A stretch of 64,000 nt of DNA, taken from the NCBI RefSeq assembly GCF_035918155.1, contig NZ_CP109328.1, positions 248,001 to 312,000 of the forward strand, written 5' to 3'. Shown here piece by piece: positions 23,499 to 32,520 of this stretch. Source of the stretch: Streptomyces sp. NBC_01591 (lineage in GTDB: Bacteria > Actinomycetota > Actinomycetes > Streptomycetales > Streptomycetaceae). The notes below the pieces were generated by a model, which was given only the letters and a program-made list of their open reading frames with translations, was not told where the DNA came from and searched no databases. A program made the position numbers and the translations under genes. How positions within the stretch are numbered: position 1 is the stretch's first letter; the number at the start of each line of letters is the position of its first letter.

Positions 23499-25191
23499 CC
23501 CGGTCTGAGCTTAACCTCGATCTTGCATGACGGTCCGTCGGTTCTTCCGTCGGGCCGTTTTGCTGTTGCGGATGTGCGAGGGCATGTTGGTGGCCCGGTT
23601 GTCGCGTCGGGTGGGCGCCGGGTTCCACTCCCGGGGTGGTCGTGCAGGTTGTTGGGACGGGTGAATTTACTGGTCAGCCGGGGTTCGGTAGGGCCTGGAG
23701 CCGGTCCATGGCGCTGGTGATCACGGATGTCCAGGGCCATCGGGCGGCCAGGCGGAGCCAGCGGCGGCGGCCGGTGTTCACGAGCTGGGCGGCGGCGGAA
23801 AACAAGCGGAGGCGGAGGCGCTTCGGCTCCCAACGGCGGGTTTCGCCTGTCAGGGCGAGCATCGGCATCCAGGCGAGGAGGTCGAGCGCGATGGAGACGA
23901 TCTCCAGCCAGATCCGGTTCTGGGCTGTGTCGTGCAGGGGCAGGTTGCGCAGGCCGGTATCGCGGGCGTTTCGGATGCGGTCCTCGCAGCGGGCCCGCCT
24001 GCGGTGACGCAGTTCGAGGTCGGCGAGCTGGCCGCCCTTTGTGTTGGTCGCGAAGCAGGTCAGTCGCAGCCCGTCAACGTCGGTGAAGCGCAACTGGGCG
24101 CCGGGGTGTGGCCGTTCCTTGCGGACGATCAGCCGCATGCCCTTGGGCCAGGTGCTCAGGTCGGGCATGTCGGTGATCTCTGCGACCCAGGCGCCGGGCC
24201 GTTCGGTGCCGTCGGAGTCGTAGGCCGGTGTCCAGGCCCGTTTCGGGATCTTCAGCACAGCCTGGTGGATGGCGTCGGTGATGGTCATTCCGACCGAGTA
24301 GGACAGCCACCGGCCGCGGCGGGAGAGCCAGTCGAGGAAGGCGTGGGTGCCGCCGGCGGAGTCGGTGCGGACCAGCGTCTGCCGTCCCCGCCGCAGGTGT
24401 TTGGGCAGTTGGGCCAGGGCGAGGCGGGTGGTTTCGATGTGATCGCTCGCGGTGTTGGAGCCTGCGTTGCCAGGCCGCAGCAGCGCGGCCACCGGTTCCC
24501 CGGAACCGGCCTGGCCGTGGTCGACGAACGCAACGAGCGGATGGTGACCGAAGGTCTTCTTCCAGGTCGCGGTGGCGTCCTGCTTCTCGGAGTGCGCAAG
24601 CACCAGCACGCCGTCGATGTCCACGATCACGCTGCCACCGGCGGCCGGATTGTCTTCACCGGCCAACTCCCATACTCGCGTGCGCACTTCGGCTCGTGCC
24701 GCGCGGATCGCGGTGAGCGCCTTCGGCCCGGCCGCGGCGAGCGCGTCGATGAGCCGGGAGACCGTGGGGTCCGATGCCACTGGACCGAACACGTCGGCCT
24801 CGGCCCGCAGCATGGCGACATCAGCGAGGCAGTCCCCGCCCAGAGCCGTCGCGAGTGCGATATCCAGCAGGACCTTGCCCGGATCATGCATCGTCCGCGG
24901 CTTGCGCCAGGGCGCCAGCGCCGCCGATATCGCATCGTCCAGGCCCAACGTGCGGACCGTCTCGACCAGCAGCACCGCCCCGGCCTGCGAGACCGCCCCT
25001 CTGCCGCCGCCCTCGACGCGGACACGTGGGTACAACCCGATACGCTTACTCACCTGGAGAGTGCTTCTTTCCGTGCAGCCAACAGGACCCTAGACAAGTC
25101 CCATCGTTGCAGGTCAGAAGCACTCTCTGCTTATTTGATCAAGGCATGGACGAGCACGCTCATGAAAGCGCGAGGTTAAGCTTACGCTGGG
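23499..25191 (-). mobile_element. IS1380-family insertion sequence
   Basis: The 21-bp imperfect terminal repeats (17 of 21 match, sharing AGCTTAACCTCG) lie at 23499-23519 and 25171-25191. They enclose about 1.69 kb with one minus-strand transposase, the usual size for IS1380. No 4-bp target duplication is seen. The right end abuts a stretch leading to a DNA-alkylation-repair remnant. Confidence 0.85.
23674..25053 (-). CDS. IS1380 family transposase
   Basis: 459 residues. Family features are DVAMLRAEADVFGPVASDPT, SVIVDIDGVLVLAHSEKQDA (first Asp), RTDSAGGTHAFLDW (second Asp), and the late segment RCEDRIRNARDTGLRNLP (Glu) followed by NRIWLEIVSIALDLLAW. The length and the single frame suggest an intact gene. 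Confidence 0.92.
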   Translation of the reverse strand: MSKRIGLYPRVRVEGGGRGAVSQAGAVLLVETVRTLGLDDAISAALAPWRKPRTMHDPGKVLLDIALATALGGDCLADVAMLRAEADVFGPVASDPTVSRLIDALAAAGPKALTAIRAARAEVRTRVWELAGEDNPAAGGSVIVDIDGVLVLAHSEKQDATATWKKTFGHHPLVAFVDHGQAGSGEPVAALLRPGNAGSNTASDHIETTRLALAQLPKHLRRGRQTLVRTDSAGGTHAFLDWLSRRGRWLSYSVGMTITDAIHQAVLKIPKRAWTPAYDSDGTERPGAWVAEITDMPDLSTWPKGMRLIVRKERPHPGAQLRFTDVDGLRLTCFATNTKGGQLADLELRHRRRARCEDRIRNARDTGLRNLPLHDTAQNRIWLEIVSIALDLLAWMPMLALTGETRRWEPKRLRLRLFSAAAQLVNTGRRRWLRLAARWPWTSVITSAMDRLQALPNPG

Positions 25192-25366
25192 CTGGACGGA
25201 CAGCATGGGCCGCTGACGGCCTCGGAGTTTTCGCACTGGCACACACCACGTGATCATTCCGGGGCCGTCGCCATGCCCGGAGGGCAGATCGCGACCGTCA
25301 CGCTTCACGCATAATCGGCCACCCGACAGGCTCTCAGAGATCCAGGTCGGCGACTAGCGGTTGCCC

Positions 25367-25575
25367 TCAGCAGAGCAGCGTGAACGAGGCTTCCCCGTGG
25401 GATCGACCGTTGACCTGGAGCTGCACCAGATGGATACCCGGGTGGTAGCGCCGTGTGCTGATCGGCTTGAAGGAGTGTCTGCGTGTCGCGCGCCACGTCT
25501 CGCCGGGAGCCAGGGACCGCGTGGTGAGTTTGAAGACCTTGGGCGTGCGGCTGCCGTTGGCTATCCCTGGGAATC
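25367..25575 (-). pseudogene. C-terminal remnant of a DNA alkylation repair-type protein
   Basis: The minus-strand frame gives SRTPKVFKLTTRSLAPGETW, RRHSFKPISTRRYHPGIHLV, QLQVNGRSHGEASFTLL and stop. This looks like the C-terminal beta-domain found after the HEAT repeats in actinomycete alkylation repair (AlkC/AlkD-like) proteins. Everything upstream is missing. The identification is from memory of the RRHS-x-x-PI-x-TRRYHPG pattern. Confidence 0.5.
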
Positions 25576-25581
25576 AACCAT

Positions 25582-26814
25582 CTAGTGCCCGTACAGGTGC
25601 AGCGGCATCGTCAGGTCGATGTCCTTGCCGTTGTTCAGCGCGCGACGGACCATCTGGGTGGCGATTTGTGTCATGGTCGCGGACGGTGTCGGGAGTCCGC
25701 CGGCCTGTGTCGCGGTGAAGAAGCCCGGTACGGCGAGCGGCACGACCGCGTCCCATGACGACCGGGCGAGACCGAACGCGTCGGCGTCCGCGTCACCGAT
25801 CATGTAGCGCACCAACGCGGTCGCAGGAGGAACAGTTGCCTCCTTCGGTCCGGCCAGCGACGCAAAGTATTCGATGGTCGCCTGCACGTACTTCGCGGAC
25901 CGTGGTGTCACCTGCGCGTACAGACCATCCACCGCCGCCGCCCTTGTGCGGGCCGCGTCCAGAGTCTCCGGCATGCTGTCGTCCGGCATCCCAAACAGGT
26001 GTCCCGCCACACGCCACACGTAAAGGTAGACCGCCGCATCCTGCTCACTTGGGTGCACGTTGAGTTTGTACAGCTGGTCGACCAGGTAGCTGCTGAACAG
26101 GTTCCACTCGGCAATCATGTCCAGCTGGCTCAGAGGCGCACCCCACTTCGCCGTGTCCCAGTTGCCCTCCGTGTGCAGCAGGTAACGCACCGCAGAGTGC
26201 GCCATGCGGATCCGTGCCGACGTGACGAACGCCGACCCCGTGGGGCCGTACGGGTCCTCGACCAGCGTGTAACCCACGCCGCGCAGCGCCTTGGCGAAAC
26301 CTTGTTTGTTGTCGTGCGGGCCCTCGATGCCGAAGATTGCTTCGGCCTCGGCGGGGTAGCGCATTCGCTCGGGCGTCACGTCCAGCACCGCGGTGAACGA
26401 GATCTGCTGCGCGTTGGCTCGCACAAACCTCTGCCCCTGGGCCAGCACTGCCGGGTCGGCCCAGGAGGGCAGCCGGCGTGCCGACTCCAGGAAGTCGCGC
26501 AGCTTGGCGGGCAGCCCGTCGGGCACGGCCTGGCCGTTGGTCGTCCACCCCTTGAGCGCCTCGTTGACGGCCGTGCCCTGCCCGCGCTGGAAGAGGTCGG
26601 TGACCGCTTCGTCGCAGGGCGGGTCCGCGATCTGTGTCAGGCTCTCCAGGTAGGCCTTCTCCTGGGGGTCGGCCTCGGCCGCGGTGAGCCGCAGGTCCTC
26701 TGGATCCGGCGCGACCTGCGCGGACGCGGTCGTGCTCCCCGCGCCGAAGAGGGCTGTCGCGCCGGCCACTGCTGCCGTACCAAGAATGTGAGGTCGGGAC
26801 TTGTCGTCGCTCAT
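25582..26814 (-). CDS. Secreted Lcp/MpaB-like oxygenase (DUF2236-type)
   Basis: 410 residues. The first 35 residues resemble an export signal (HILGTAAVAGATALFGAGST) ending near ASAQ, but lack a clear twin arginine. The body resembles the latex-clearing-protein/MpaB family of heme-b oxygenases, with RYPAEAEAIFGIEGPHDNKQ, TSARIRMAHSAVRYLLHTEG (candidate proximal heme His) and WNLFSSYLVDQLYKLN. Family members cleave polyisoprene or act on other hydrophobic substrates. The substrate here is unknown. It is divergent from the broken trypsin gene and close to an alkylation-repair remnant. Confidence 0.65.
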   Translation of the reverse strand: MSDDKSRPHILGTAAVAGATALFGAGSTTASAQVAPDPEDLRLTAAEADPQEKAYLESLTQIADPPCDEAVTDLFQRGQGTAVNEALKGWTTNGQAVPDGLPAKLRDFLESARRLPSWADPAVLAQGQRFVRANAQQISFTAVLDVTPERMRYPAEAEAIFGIEGPHDNKQGFAKALRGVGYTLVEDPYGPTGSAFVTSARIRMAHSAVRYLLHTEGNWDTAKWGAPLSQLDMIAEWNLFSSYLVDQLYKLNVHPSEQDAAVYLYVWRVAGHLFGMPDDSMPETLDAARTRAAAVDGLYAQVTPRSAKYVQATIEYFASLAGPKEATVPPATALVRYMIGDADADAFGLARSSWDAVVPLAVPGFFTATQAGGLPTPSATMTQIATQMVRRALNNGKDIDLTMPLHLYGH

Positions 26815-27162
26815 CCGTCGATCTTCCTCGACGTGATGCCGCTGGTATCGCGACGGATGGGGAGGTCCGCTCGATCGGATGAAGATGATCTCTGTCGCGT
26901 CGTGAGCCGTTCGCCCGGGAGGTAGAACGCGGGGCCGCCCGACAGACCGGCGAGCACAGGAGCGGGATGGTGCCCCGGCAGTTGCCCGACGACGGTGGGG
27001 TGCCGAGTGCCCGGCCGGGCCGGGCCGCTCAGGCCATCACCTGCTCGCTGGCCGCTGTGCCGATGGCCGTCCCCCGAGACCGGTGTCCGATCGGGCGGGC
27101 GGTCGTTGATCACCGGGCGGCGGACTGCCGCCGCAGCCCGCGCTTAACAGGGAAGAAGTCAC
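26815..27162. other. Divergent intergenic region between the oxygenase and trypsin genes
   Basis: About 350 bases with no supported gene. It should carry the promoters of both neighbours. No clear repeat or operator is apparent. Confidence 0.4.
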
Positions 27163-27916
27163 GTGTTGCGCAAAATCGTCACTGCATCAGCCGCCTCGGT
27201 GTGCCTGGCGCTGTCCGCCACCACCCCGGCCTCCGCCATCGTCGGCGGATCGGACGCCGCCTTGCAGACCGCGCCCTATCAGGTCAGCGTCCGGGAACAG
27301 GGCTGGACCGGAAGCCTGTCCCAGATCTGCAGTGGCTCCCTGGTTGCCAGTAACAAGGTCGTCCTCCCGGCCCACTGCGTCGACGGCGCAACGGCCAGCA
27401 AGCTGGAGGTGCGATGGGGCGGCACCAACCGGGACGATCTCCCCTCCGCCAGCAAAGTCGCGAAGATCACCATCCACCCCCAGGTTCGACACGAACACCC
27501 TGGTCGCCGACGTAGCGGTCATCACTCTGCAAACGGCCGCGTTGCAGCAGGGCGGGGTCCAGTTCGCCCGGCTCGCCAGCCAGGACCCGGCTCCGGGCAC
27601 CCAGTTCACCGTGACGGGCTGGGGTGCCACCGGGCCGGACACGCCCACACTCTCCACAACCCTCCAGGCGATCCAGGAGAAGGCGGACACGCCCGCCGGC
27701 TGCCGCTCCCAGGTCGGCGACGCCCTCCAGGACGGCATGTTCTGCGGCCGGCCCGCCCCGGGACAGGGCACCTGCAAGGGCGACTCGGGCGCCCCTGCCG
27801 CAGCCGACGGCACCGTCTTCGGCATGGCCACCAGCAGGATCTCGCCCTGCGGCAACGGCACCGACGACGTGTACACCAGCACAGCGGCGTACAAGACCTG
27901 GATCGAATCGCAGTAA
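27163..27916 (+). pseudogene. Trypsin-like secreted serine protease with a frameshift
   Basis: The first frame gives a Sec signal (SVCLALSATTPASA), the mature start IVGGSDAALQTAPYQVSV and the His region LPAHCVDG, where TAAHC is usual. A frameshift lies near 27478-27490, in or after the run CACCCCCAGG. The second frame then supplies the Asp region (LVADVAVITLQ), the Ser region (GTCKGDSGAP) and the C-terminus (DVYTSTAAYKTWIES). All three triad residues exist, so one indel separates it from a functional gene. It could be a sequencing error, although the missing Ala before His argues for real decay. Confidence 0.8.
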
Positions 27917-28324
27917 CGCGGCGTCGGAGGTCACTTCGGCCGTGGTAATCGCTGAGATTGATCACGGTCCCTGTGCTGGTCCGGATGGGACCGGGCCCAC
28001 CACACCTTGGCGACCGGGTCCGGGGTCGGTCGTGTGGCCGTCCGGGCCGCGGCGCGGCGACGTAGGCCTTCTGCCGAGGCATTGCTCTCGGTTCGGCTGG
28101 CTCTGTTCACGAGAACGGGTTCTGGCTCATTTCCGTGAGGGCGTGCTGTGAGTGATGGCTGGCTCCGAGCGGGAAGGCCGAAGCCCCGAGCCGTGCCCGG
28201 CCCGGGGCTTCGCATGCACGCGGATGTCATCGCTCCAGCGTGTGATCAGCTGGCACCGCAGCGCAGGGGGCCGCAGCGTCGCTGGCACTGAGATGGCCCC
28301 TGACCGGCGGTAGGTCGGGGAGGG
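27917..28324. other. Intergenic region with a terminator
   Basis: No supported gene. It contains the hairpin listed at 28179-28212 between converging genes. Confidence 0.4.
28179..28212. terminator. Bidirectional stem-loop terminator
   Basis: CGAAGCCCCG and CGGGGCTTCG form a perfect 10-bp stem with a 14-base loop. It sits between the plus-strand protease and the minus-strand secreted protein, so it could stop transcription from either side. Confidence 0.65.
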
Positions 28325-28651
28325 TCATCCTTCTTGCCAGTTGGCGCTGCCTGCTCCTGTGCCACCACCGCATTCGCCTTCGGAGGTGCCGCGCTGGCCG
28401 GGGTTCAGCGTGATCCACTGGCCGTTGGTGTCCGGCCAGACGCCGCAGACGATGGTGGCTCGGAAGGCGACTGCGGTCTGGGTGTTGTTGGTGCAGTCCG
28501 CGAATCCCTTGTATCCGTCGACCCACGTGCGGCAGTTCAGGACGCCCCCGTTCGCTGTGCGGGGTACTGCCTCGGTGGTGTGGGCGGAGGCGGCAGCGGC
28601 CGGCGTGAGCACCACGGCGGCGACAACAGCGGTCATCAGTCGAAACTTCAT
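28325..28651 (-). CDS. Small secreted protein
   Basis: 108 residues from the ATG at 28651. A Sec signal peptide (LMTAVVAAVVLTPAAAASA, cleavage near AHTTEA) precedes a mature domain of about 80 residues containing four Cys (VLNCRTW, GFADCTNN, TIVCGVW, EGECGGG), probably two disulfides. It resembles small streptomycete secreted proteins of unknown function. A longer upstream frame exists but lacks a sensible start. Confidence 0.7.
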   Translation of the reverse strand: MKFRLMTAVVAAVVLTPAAAASAHTTEAVPRTANGGVLNCRTWVDGYKGFADCTNNTQTAVAFRATIVCGVWPDTNGQWITLNPGQRGTSEGECGGGTGAGSANWQEG

Positions 28652-28689
28652 GTGGAGATCAACGTCAGAGGAACCAGCAGGACACGGCC

Positions 28690-29423
28690 CCTTCCGGGAG
28701 GCGGACTGGGCGAACGGAGAAGCCGGCGCCCGCGTGCACGCCTCGGTGCACGTGCACTTCCTCTCTCCGACCACCACGGCGTGGGACGGGAACTCGATTG
28801 GGGCGTGGGCGAAGAACGCCCGGGCAGCGGCGCGTAGTGCGCGGGAGAACGAACAGCTGCGGCCGGCCGTCCTGTCCGGTCGGCGGCCGGAGCGATGACC
28901 GAGCGCGCGGCGGGACAAGCTGGACGCGATCGATCCGGAGCGGTGCCCGGTATGGGGCACCCGGTGGAAGCGGTTCTTCCGCTCGTCCAGAACCACGTCC
29001 AGGCCAGCGGCCCGGTGCCGGCGGCCGCGGGCGACGTCGTCGTCCAGGGCGAGGACCTCGGACGCTGGGTGACGCGCAGCGGTTCGGGTGGGGACAGCTC
29101 TTGCCCGTGCAATCCTGGAGAACACCCTCAAGATCACACCGGCCGAGGAGGACGAGCGGCCGGTGAAGCGGACGCAGGGCACCATGTGGGCCCTCAACCT
29201 CGCGGCGGCGCGGCAGTTCCACGCCCGGGAAGGACACTTTCGAGTGCCTCGGAAGCACACCGAGCACCTGGAGACGGAGAACAGCCCGACAGGCCGTCAG
29301 GACGGCGCTGACGGGGGTGTGGTGGTCAAGCTCGGCATGTGGCTCGACAACGTCCGCAAACGCGCCGCGAAACTCCCCGAACAACGCCGGACAGACCTCG
29401 ATCAGCTCGGGATGCGCTGGTAG
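28690..29423 (+). pseudogene. Decayed helicase-associated repeat region of a telomere-type helicase gene
   Basis: Pieces in several plus frames together give helicase-associated repeats: NSIGAWAKNARAAARS, then DKLDAIDPERCPVWGTRWKR, then HVQASGPVPAAAGDVV and GEDLGRWVTR. The C-terminal end is MWALNLAAARQFHAREGHFR...DLDQLGMRW. The last piece closely matches the fragment at 21716-22066. Stops and at least two frame changes show decay. Such repeats occur at the C-termini of large helicases near ends of linear Streptomyces replicons; the motor domain is absent here. Confidence 0.6.
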
Positions 29424-30107
29424 AACGCCGCACCAGGCGGTGAGGACCGGGACGGCCCGTCAGCACCGCACGCACGGCGAGCACCTGACGCCCTGAAACC
29501 GTCTGTATGCCCCCCTGTGCCGCGAACGCGAGTCGCCAGCGACGGCACCGGGGCGCGGCGCCGCACGCGAAGCGGGCTCAGCCACAGAGGCCGGTCCCTC
29601 GATCCGGTGGTTGTCGACGGCGACACGCCCGTCGCTGCCAGCTGCGCGTGCCACGCACGGCGCGGCTCGTAGGCCGGGGTTCGTGTGGCAGCTGGGGACA
29701 CATGAGAGCGTTGCGCTGACGCTGCCCCCGCCATCTCGCGCGCCCACCCTCACCTGGGCCGACTCTCGCTGGCACGGCCGCGCGGCTTCAGGAGAGCGAG
29801 GTCGGGTTGTGAGGTGGTGGTACGGCCCGGAGCAGTTCCCACAAGGGGTGTGGGGTGCTACGGAATCTGCTTCGATTCAGTCTTCGTTGGCGGTGAAGTA
29901 CGTCTGGTCGATGTCTGTCACGGTGAGCCCGCTATCGAGCCTGACAGTCAGCAGACGCTTGATTGGTCCGGCTGCCCGACTCTCTTCCACTGTGCCTGGC
30001 GTGCCCTCAGTAGGCCGTGCTCCGGGCCCGAGGGTGTCATGACCCTATGCCCGCGGCCGCCGAAGTCGCGGACCGATGGCTCCACAGCCCCGATCAGGGA
30101 GAAAACC
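29424..30107. other. Region without a convincing gene
   Basis: About 680 bases. Several frames are open on both strands, as expected at this GC content, but none has recognisable domains, a good ribosome-binding site or codon bias I can trust. I see no clear repeat or hairpin. Confidence 0.4.
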
Positions 30108-30395
30108 ATGCGGACCAGTCCAGGAGACAGTGAGTTCTACCAGTGGTTGCTTCACCACGCCCGGCTGATGAACTGGGACCTCGACGCGGTCGACGAGCTG
30201 GACGGTGTCACCGTCCCGCGGCGCCGCTTCTTCCTCGTGTGGGCGTCGATCGCACTGACCAACGGACTCACCCCCGCACAGACCGGGCAGCTCGCCCACG
30301 GGCTCGGCGTCACCCCGGACGAGGTGACCGCCGCATACACGCCGGAACTGCGGGCCGCCACCATCGACGAACTCAACCAGGCCCTTCACCTCTGA
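30108..30395 (+). CDS. Small hypothetical protein
   Basis: 95 residues from the ATG at 30108, preceded by GGGAG. It is helical, soluble and acidic: SEFYQWLLHHARLMNWDLDA, TNGLTPAQTGQLAHGLGVTP, ATIDELNQAL. The middle reads like a short helix-turn-helix-type bundle, but I cannot assign a family. It stands alone. Confidence 0.55.
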   Translation: MRTSPGDSEFYQWLLHHARLMNWDLDAVDELDGVTVPRRRFFLVWASIALTNGLTPAQTGQLAHGLGVTPDEVTAAYTPELRAATIDELNQALHL

Positions 30396-30590
30396 GAAGC
30401 GTCACGACCAGGAGGCGGAAACGGTCGGCCCCGCTTGCCGGGATCGCCCTTATGCGCGTCAGGCCCGTAGGTCGAATCGAGGTCAGTGACGCTTCGAAGC
30501 TTCACCGCCTGCGCCGCGCTTCCTGCTCTGTGTGCGCACTGAAGCTGTCGGATTCTCACGGCTTCTCGTTCGTATTGGGATACTGGCCCC

Positions 30591-30818
30591 ATGACCGATT
30601 GGGAGCACACACCCACACCAGGGCCGGGTGGACCAGTTCTTGGCGGTGCACTCTGCCTCATCGGCGGAGTCGGGTCGCTCGCGGTCCTGGTGCCCAGTGT
30701 CGGATGGGACGAACTTGCCTGGTTCTGTGCTGGGGTCGCACTGCTCGGTGCGGTGCTTCTGACAGTCGGAAGCACCAAGCTCCTCCGAGCGCGTCGCGGT
30801 TCAACAAACGACCACTGA
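30591..30818 (+). CDS. Small two-span membrane protein
   Basis: 75 residues from the ATG at 30591. A Gly/Pro-rich start is followed by two hydrophobic segments (VLGGALCLIGGVGSLAVLV and LAWFCAGVALLGAVLLTV) and a basic cytoplasmic tail (KLLRARRGSTNDH). Similar tiny membrane proteins are widespread in streptomycetes and have no known function. It is close to the IS5-type transposase that begins 100 bp downstream. Confidence 0.6.
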   Translation: MTDWEHTPTPGPGGPVLGGALCLIGGVGSLAVLVPSVGWDELAWFCAGVALLGAVLLTVGSTKLLRARRGSTNDH

Positions 30819-30919
30819 GTGGACGTTATGTCCATTTCTGGATGATCTGGTGTCACCTGTTCGTGGGTGCGGAGTCGTTCGGGCTGACTCGCATGTCGTG
30901 TGCATGATGGGGTCGGGGC

Positions 30920-31774
30920 ATGGAACGGATGCCGTACTCAACGGACCTGTCCGACGGGCAGTGGGCCTTGATCGAGCCGCTGATCACAGCCTGGAAGCAG
31001 GAGCGGGTGTCGCGCTCGGCGACCGGAGATCCGGGCTCCTGTGATCTGCGCGAGGTCGTGAACGCGCTGCTGTACCAGAACCGGACGGGCTGTCAGTGGC
31101 GGCTCCTGCCACACGACTTCCCGGCATGGTCGGCGGTGTTCTACTACTTCACCCTGTGGCGTCAGGACGGTATTGACCAGCGGATCCAGGAGATCCTGCG
31201 CTGCCAGGTGCGGGAGCGGGCCCGGCGATTAGAGGACCCGTCCCTGGTGATCATCGACACCCAGTCCGTCCGCGTCGCGGCGGGGGTGCCGAAGGAGACG
31301 ACAGGACTGGATGCGAACAAGAAGACGCCCGGCAGGAAGCGGGGACTCGCCGTCGACGTGCTGGGCCTGGTCATCGGTGTGGTGGTCCTGGCCGCCAGTG
31401 CGCACGACAACGAGGCCGGCATCGCCCTGCTGGACCAGGCGGCCGAACGGTGCGGGATGCGCCTGGAGAAGGTCCTGGTCGACCAGGGCTTCAAGGACGC
31501 CGTGATCATCCACGGGGCGGTGAAGGACATCACCGTCGAGGTGGTCCGGCGCAACCCCGACGACCAGGGCAAGGGCTTCGTTCCGCAACCGAAGCGGTGG
31601 GTGGTCGAGCAGGTCAACGGCACCCTCATGCTCCACCGGCGCCTCGCCCGCGACTACGACCACCGGCCCGACAACGCCGCCTCCCGCGTCTACTGGGCCT
31701 CCACCGCGGGCATGCTCCGCCGCCTCACCACCCCCAGCCCCGCCTGGCGCGACGACGTCGAGCTGGCTGCGTGA
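30920..31774 (+). CDS. IS5 family transposase
   Basis: 284 residues. The N-terminal DUF4096-type domain (LREVVNALLYQNRTGCQWRL, LPHDFPAWSAVFYYFTLW) is followed by a DDE core with VIIDTQSVRV, LVDQGFKDAV and VVEQVNGTLMLHRRLARDY. At the third position the usual VERTF-like motif reads VEQVN, still with a Glu. The stop overlaps the GTG of the next gene (GTGA at 31771-31774). I could not locate terminal inverted repeats with confidence. Confidence 0.9.
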   Translation: MERMPYSTDLSDGQWALIEPLITAWKQERVSRSATGDPGSCDLREVVNALLYQNRTGCQWRLLPHDFPAWSAVFYYFTLWRQDGIDQRIQEILRCQVRERARRLEDPSLVIIDTQSVRVAAGVPKETTGLDANKKTPGRKRGLAVDVLGLVIGVVVLAASAHDNEAGIALLDQAAERCGMRLEKVLVDQGFKDAVIIHGAVKDITVEVVRRNPDDQGKGFVPQPKRWVVEQVNGTLMLHRRLARDYDHRPDNAASRVYWASTAGMLRRLTTPSPAWRDDVELAA

Positions 31775-32223
31775 ACGTCACCGAACTCCTGCGGCTGTTG
31801 CAGGCCGAACACGACGAGACCGCCGCACGCGCCGACAGCCTGCGCGAACAGATCGACCAACTCACCAGTGCCCTGGCCGAGGTCGAGGCCCGCCTCGCCG
31901 AGATCGTCACCACTGGCAAGGTCATCGACGGCCTCGCCCTGCCCGAACCCACACAAGCCCCCGCAGAGCCCGCCACCGTCTACCAGCGCATCGTGACCGC
32001 CTTCAACGAGCATCCCGGGCGGGTCTTCCGGGTTCGTGACCTACACGAACTACTCGGGCTGCCCACCGACGAGCCCTCGATCAACGTCACCCGCTCCCGC
32101 CTGGGACGACTCGTCCGTCAGGGACTCCTCGACCAACCCGGACGCGGCCGGTACCAGAAACGGACTAACGCCGCACTTCGTGGGCTGGAATCGGCACAGC
32201 CGACGGCCGCCACTCTCGCCTGA
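31771..32223 (+). CDS. Coiled-coil and winged-helix protein coupled to the IS5-type transposase
   Basis: 150 residues from the GTG overlapping the transposase stop. Residues 5-48 form a coiled coil (LLRLLQAEHDETAARADSLR, EQIDQLTSALAEVEARLAEI). Residues 70-128 resemble a winged helix (VYQRIVTAFNEHPGRVFRVR, DLHELLGLPTDEPSINVTRS, RLVRQGLLDQPGRGRYQKR). Same architecture as the 8507-9034 protein beside a different IS5 transposase. Overlapping start and stop codons imply co-translation. It may regulate transposition or bind the ends; this is inference. Confidence 0.72.
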   Translation: MNVTELLRLLQAEHDETAARADSLREQIDQLTSALAEVEARLAEIVTTGKVIDGLALPEPTQAPAEPATVYQRIVTAFNEHPGRVFRVRDLHELLGLPTDEPSINVTRSRLGRLVRQGLLDQPGRGRYQKRTNAALRGLESAQPTAATLA

Positions 32224-32520
32224 TCAACCCGAACACCCACGAGTCGGATACCTCACCGTTCACGACGCAGTCTTCCCGCAACGTCCCTTCACGCACGAAT
32301 CCGATCTTCTCCAGGACCCGGGCAGACGCCACGTTGCGCGTATCGGTCTCAGCCTGAACTCGATTCAGGTCCAGTGCGTCGAATGCCCACTGCAGCACGG
32401 CGTGCGCGGTCTCCGTCGCGAAGCCGTGGCCCCACATCGCATCGTCGAGGCAGTAGCCCAACGACGCGCTGCGGTACTCCGGGTTCCATCCGGTCAGACC
32501 GCACCAGCCGAACTGCCCGC
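32165..32520 (-). pseudogene. GNAT-type N-acetyltransferase, N-terminally truncated
   Basis: The minus-strand frame encodes the C-terminal GNAT motifs: EYRSASLGYCLDDAMWGHGF, ATETAHAVLQWAFDALDLNR, NVASARVLEKIGFVREGTLR. It resembles RimJ/RimL-like acetyltransferases, with the acetyl-CoA loop in the usual place. The first third is missing, and the frame upstream of about 32520 belongs to a truncated group II intron reverse transcriptase. The 3' end overlaps the convergent winged-helix gene by 59 bp. Confidence 0.72.
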
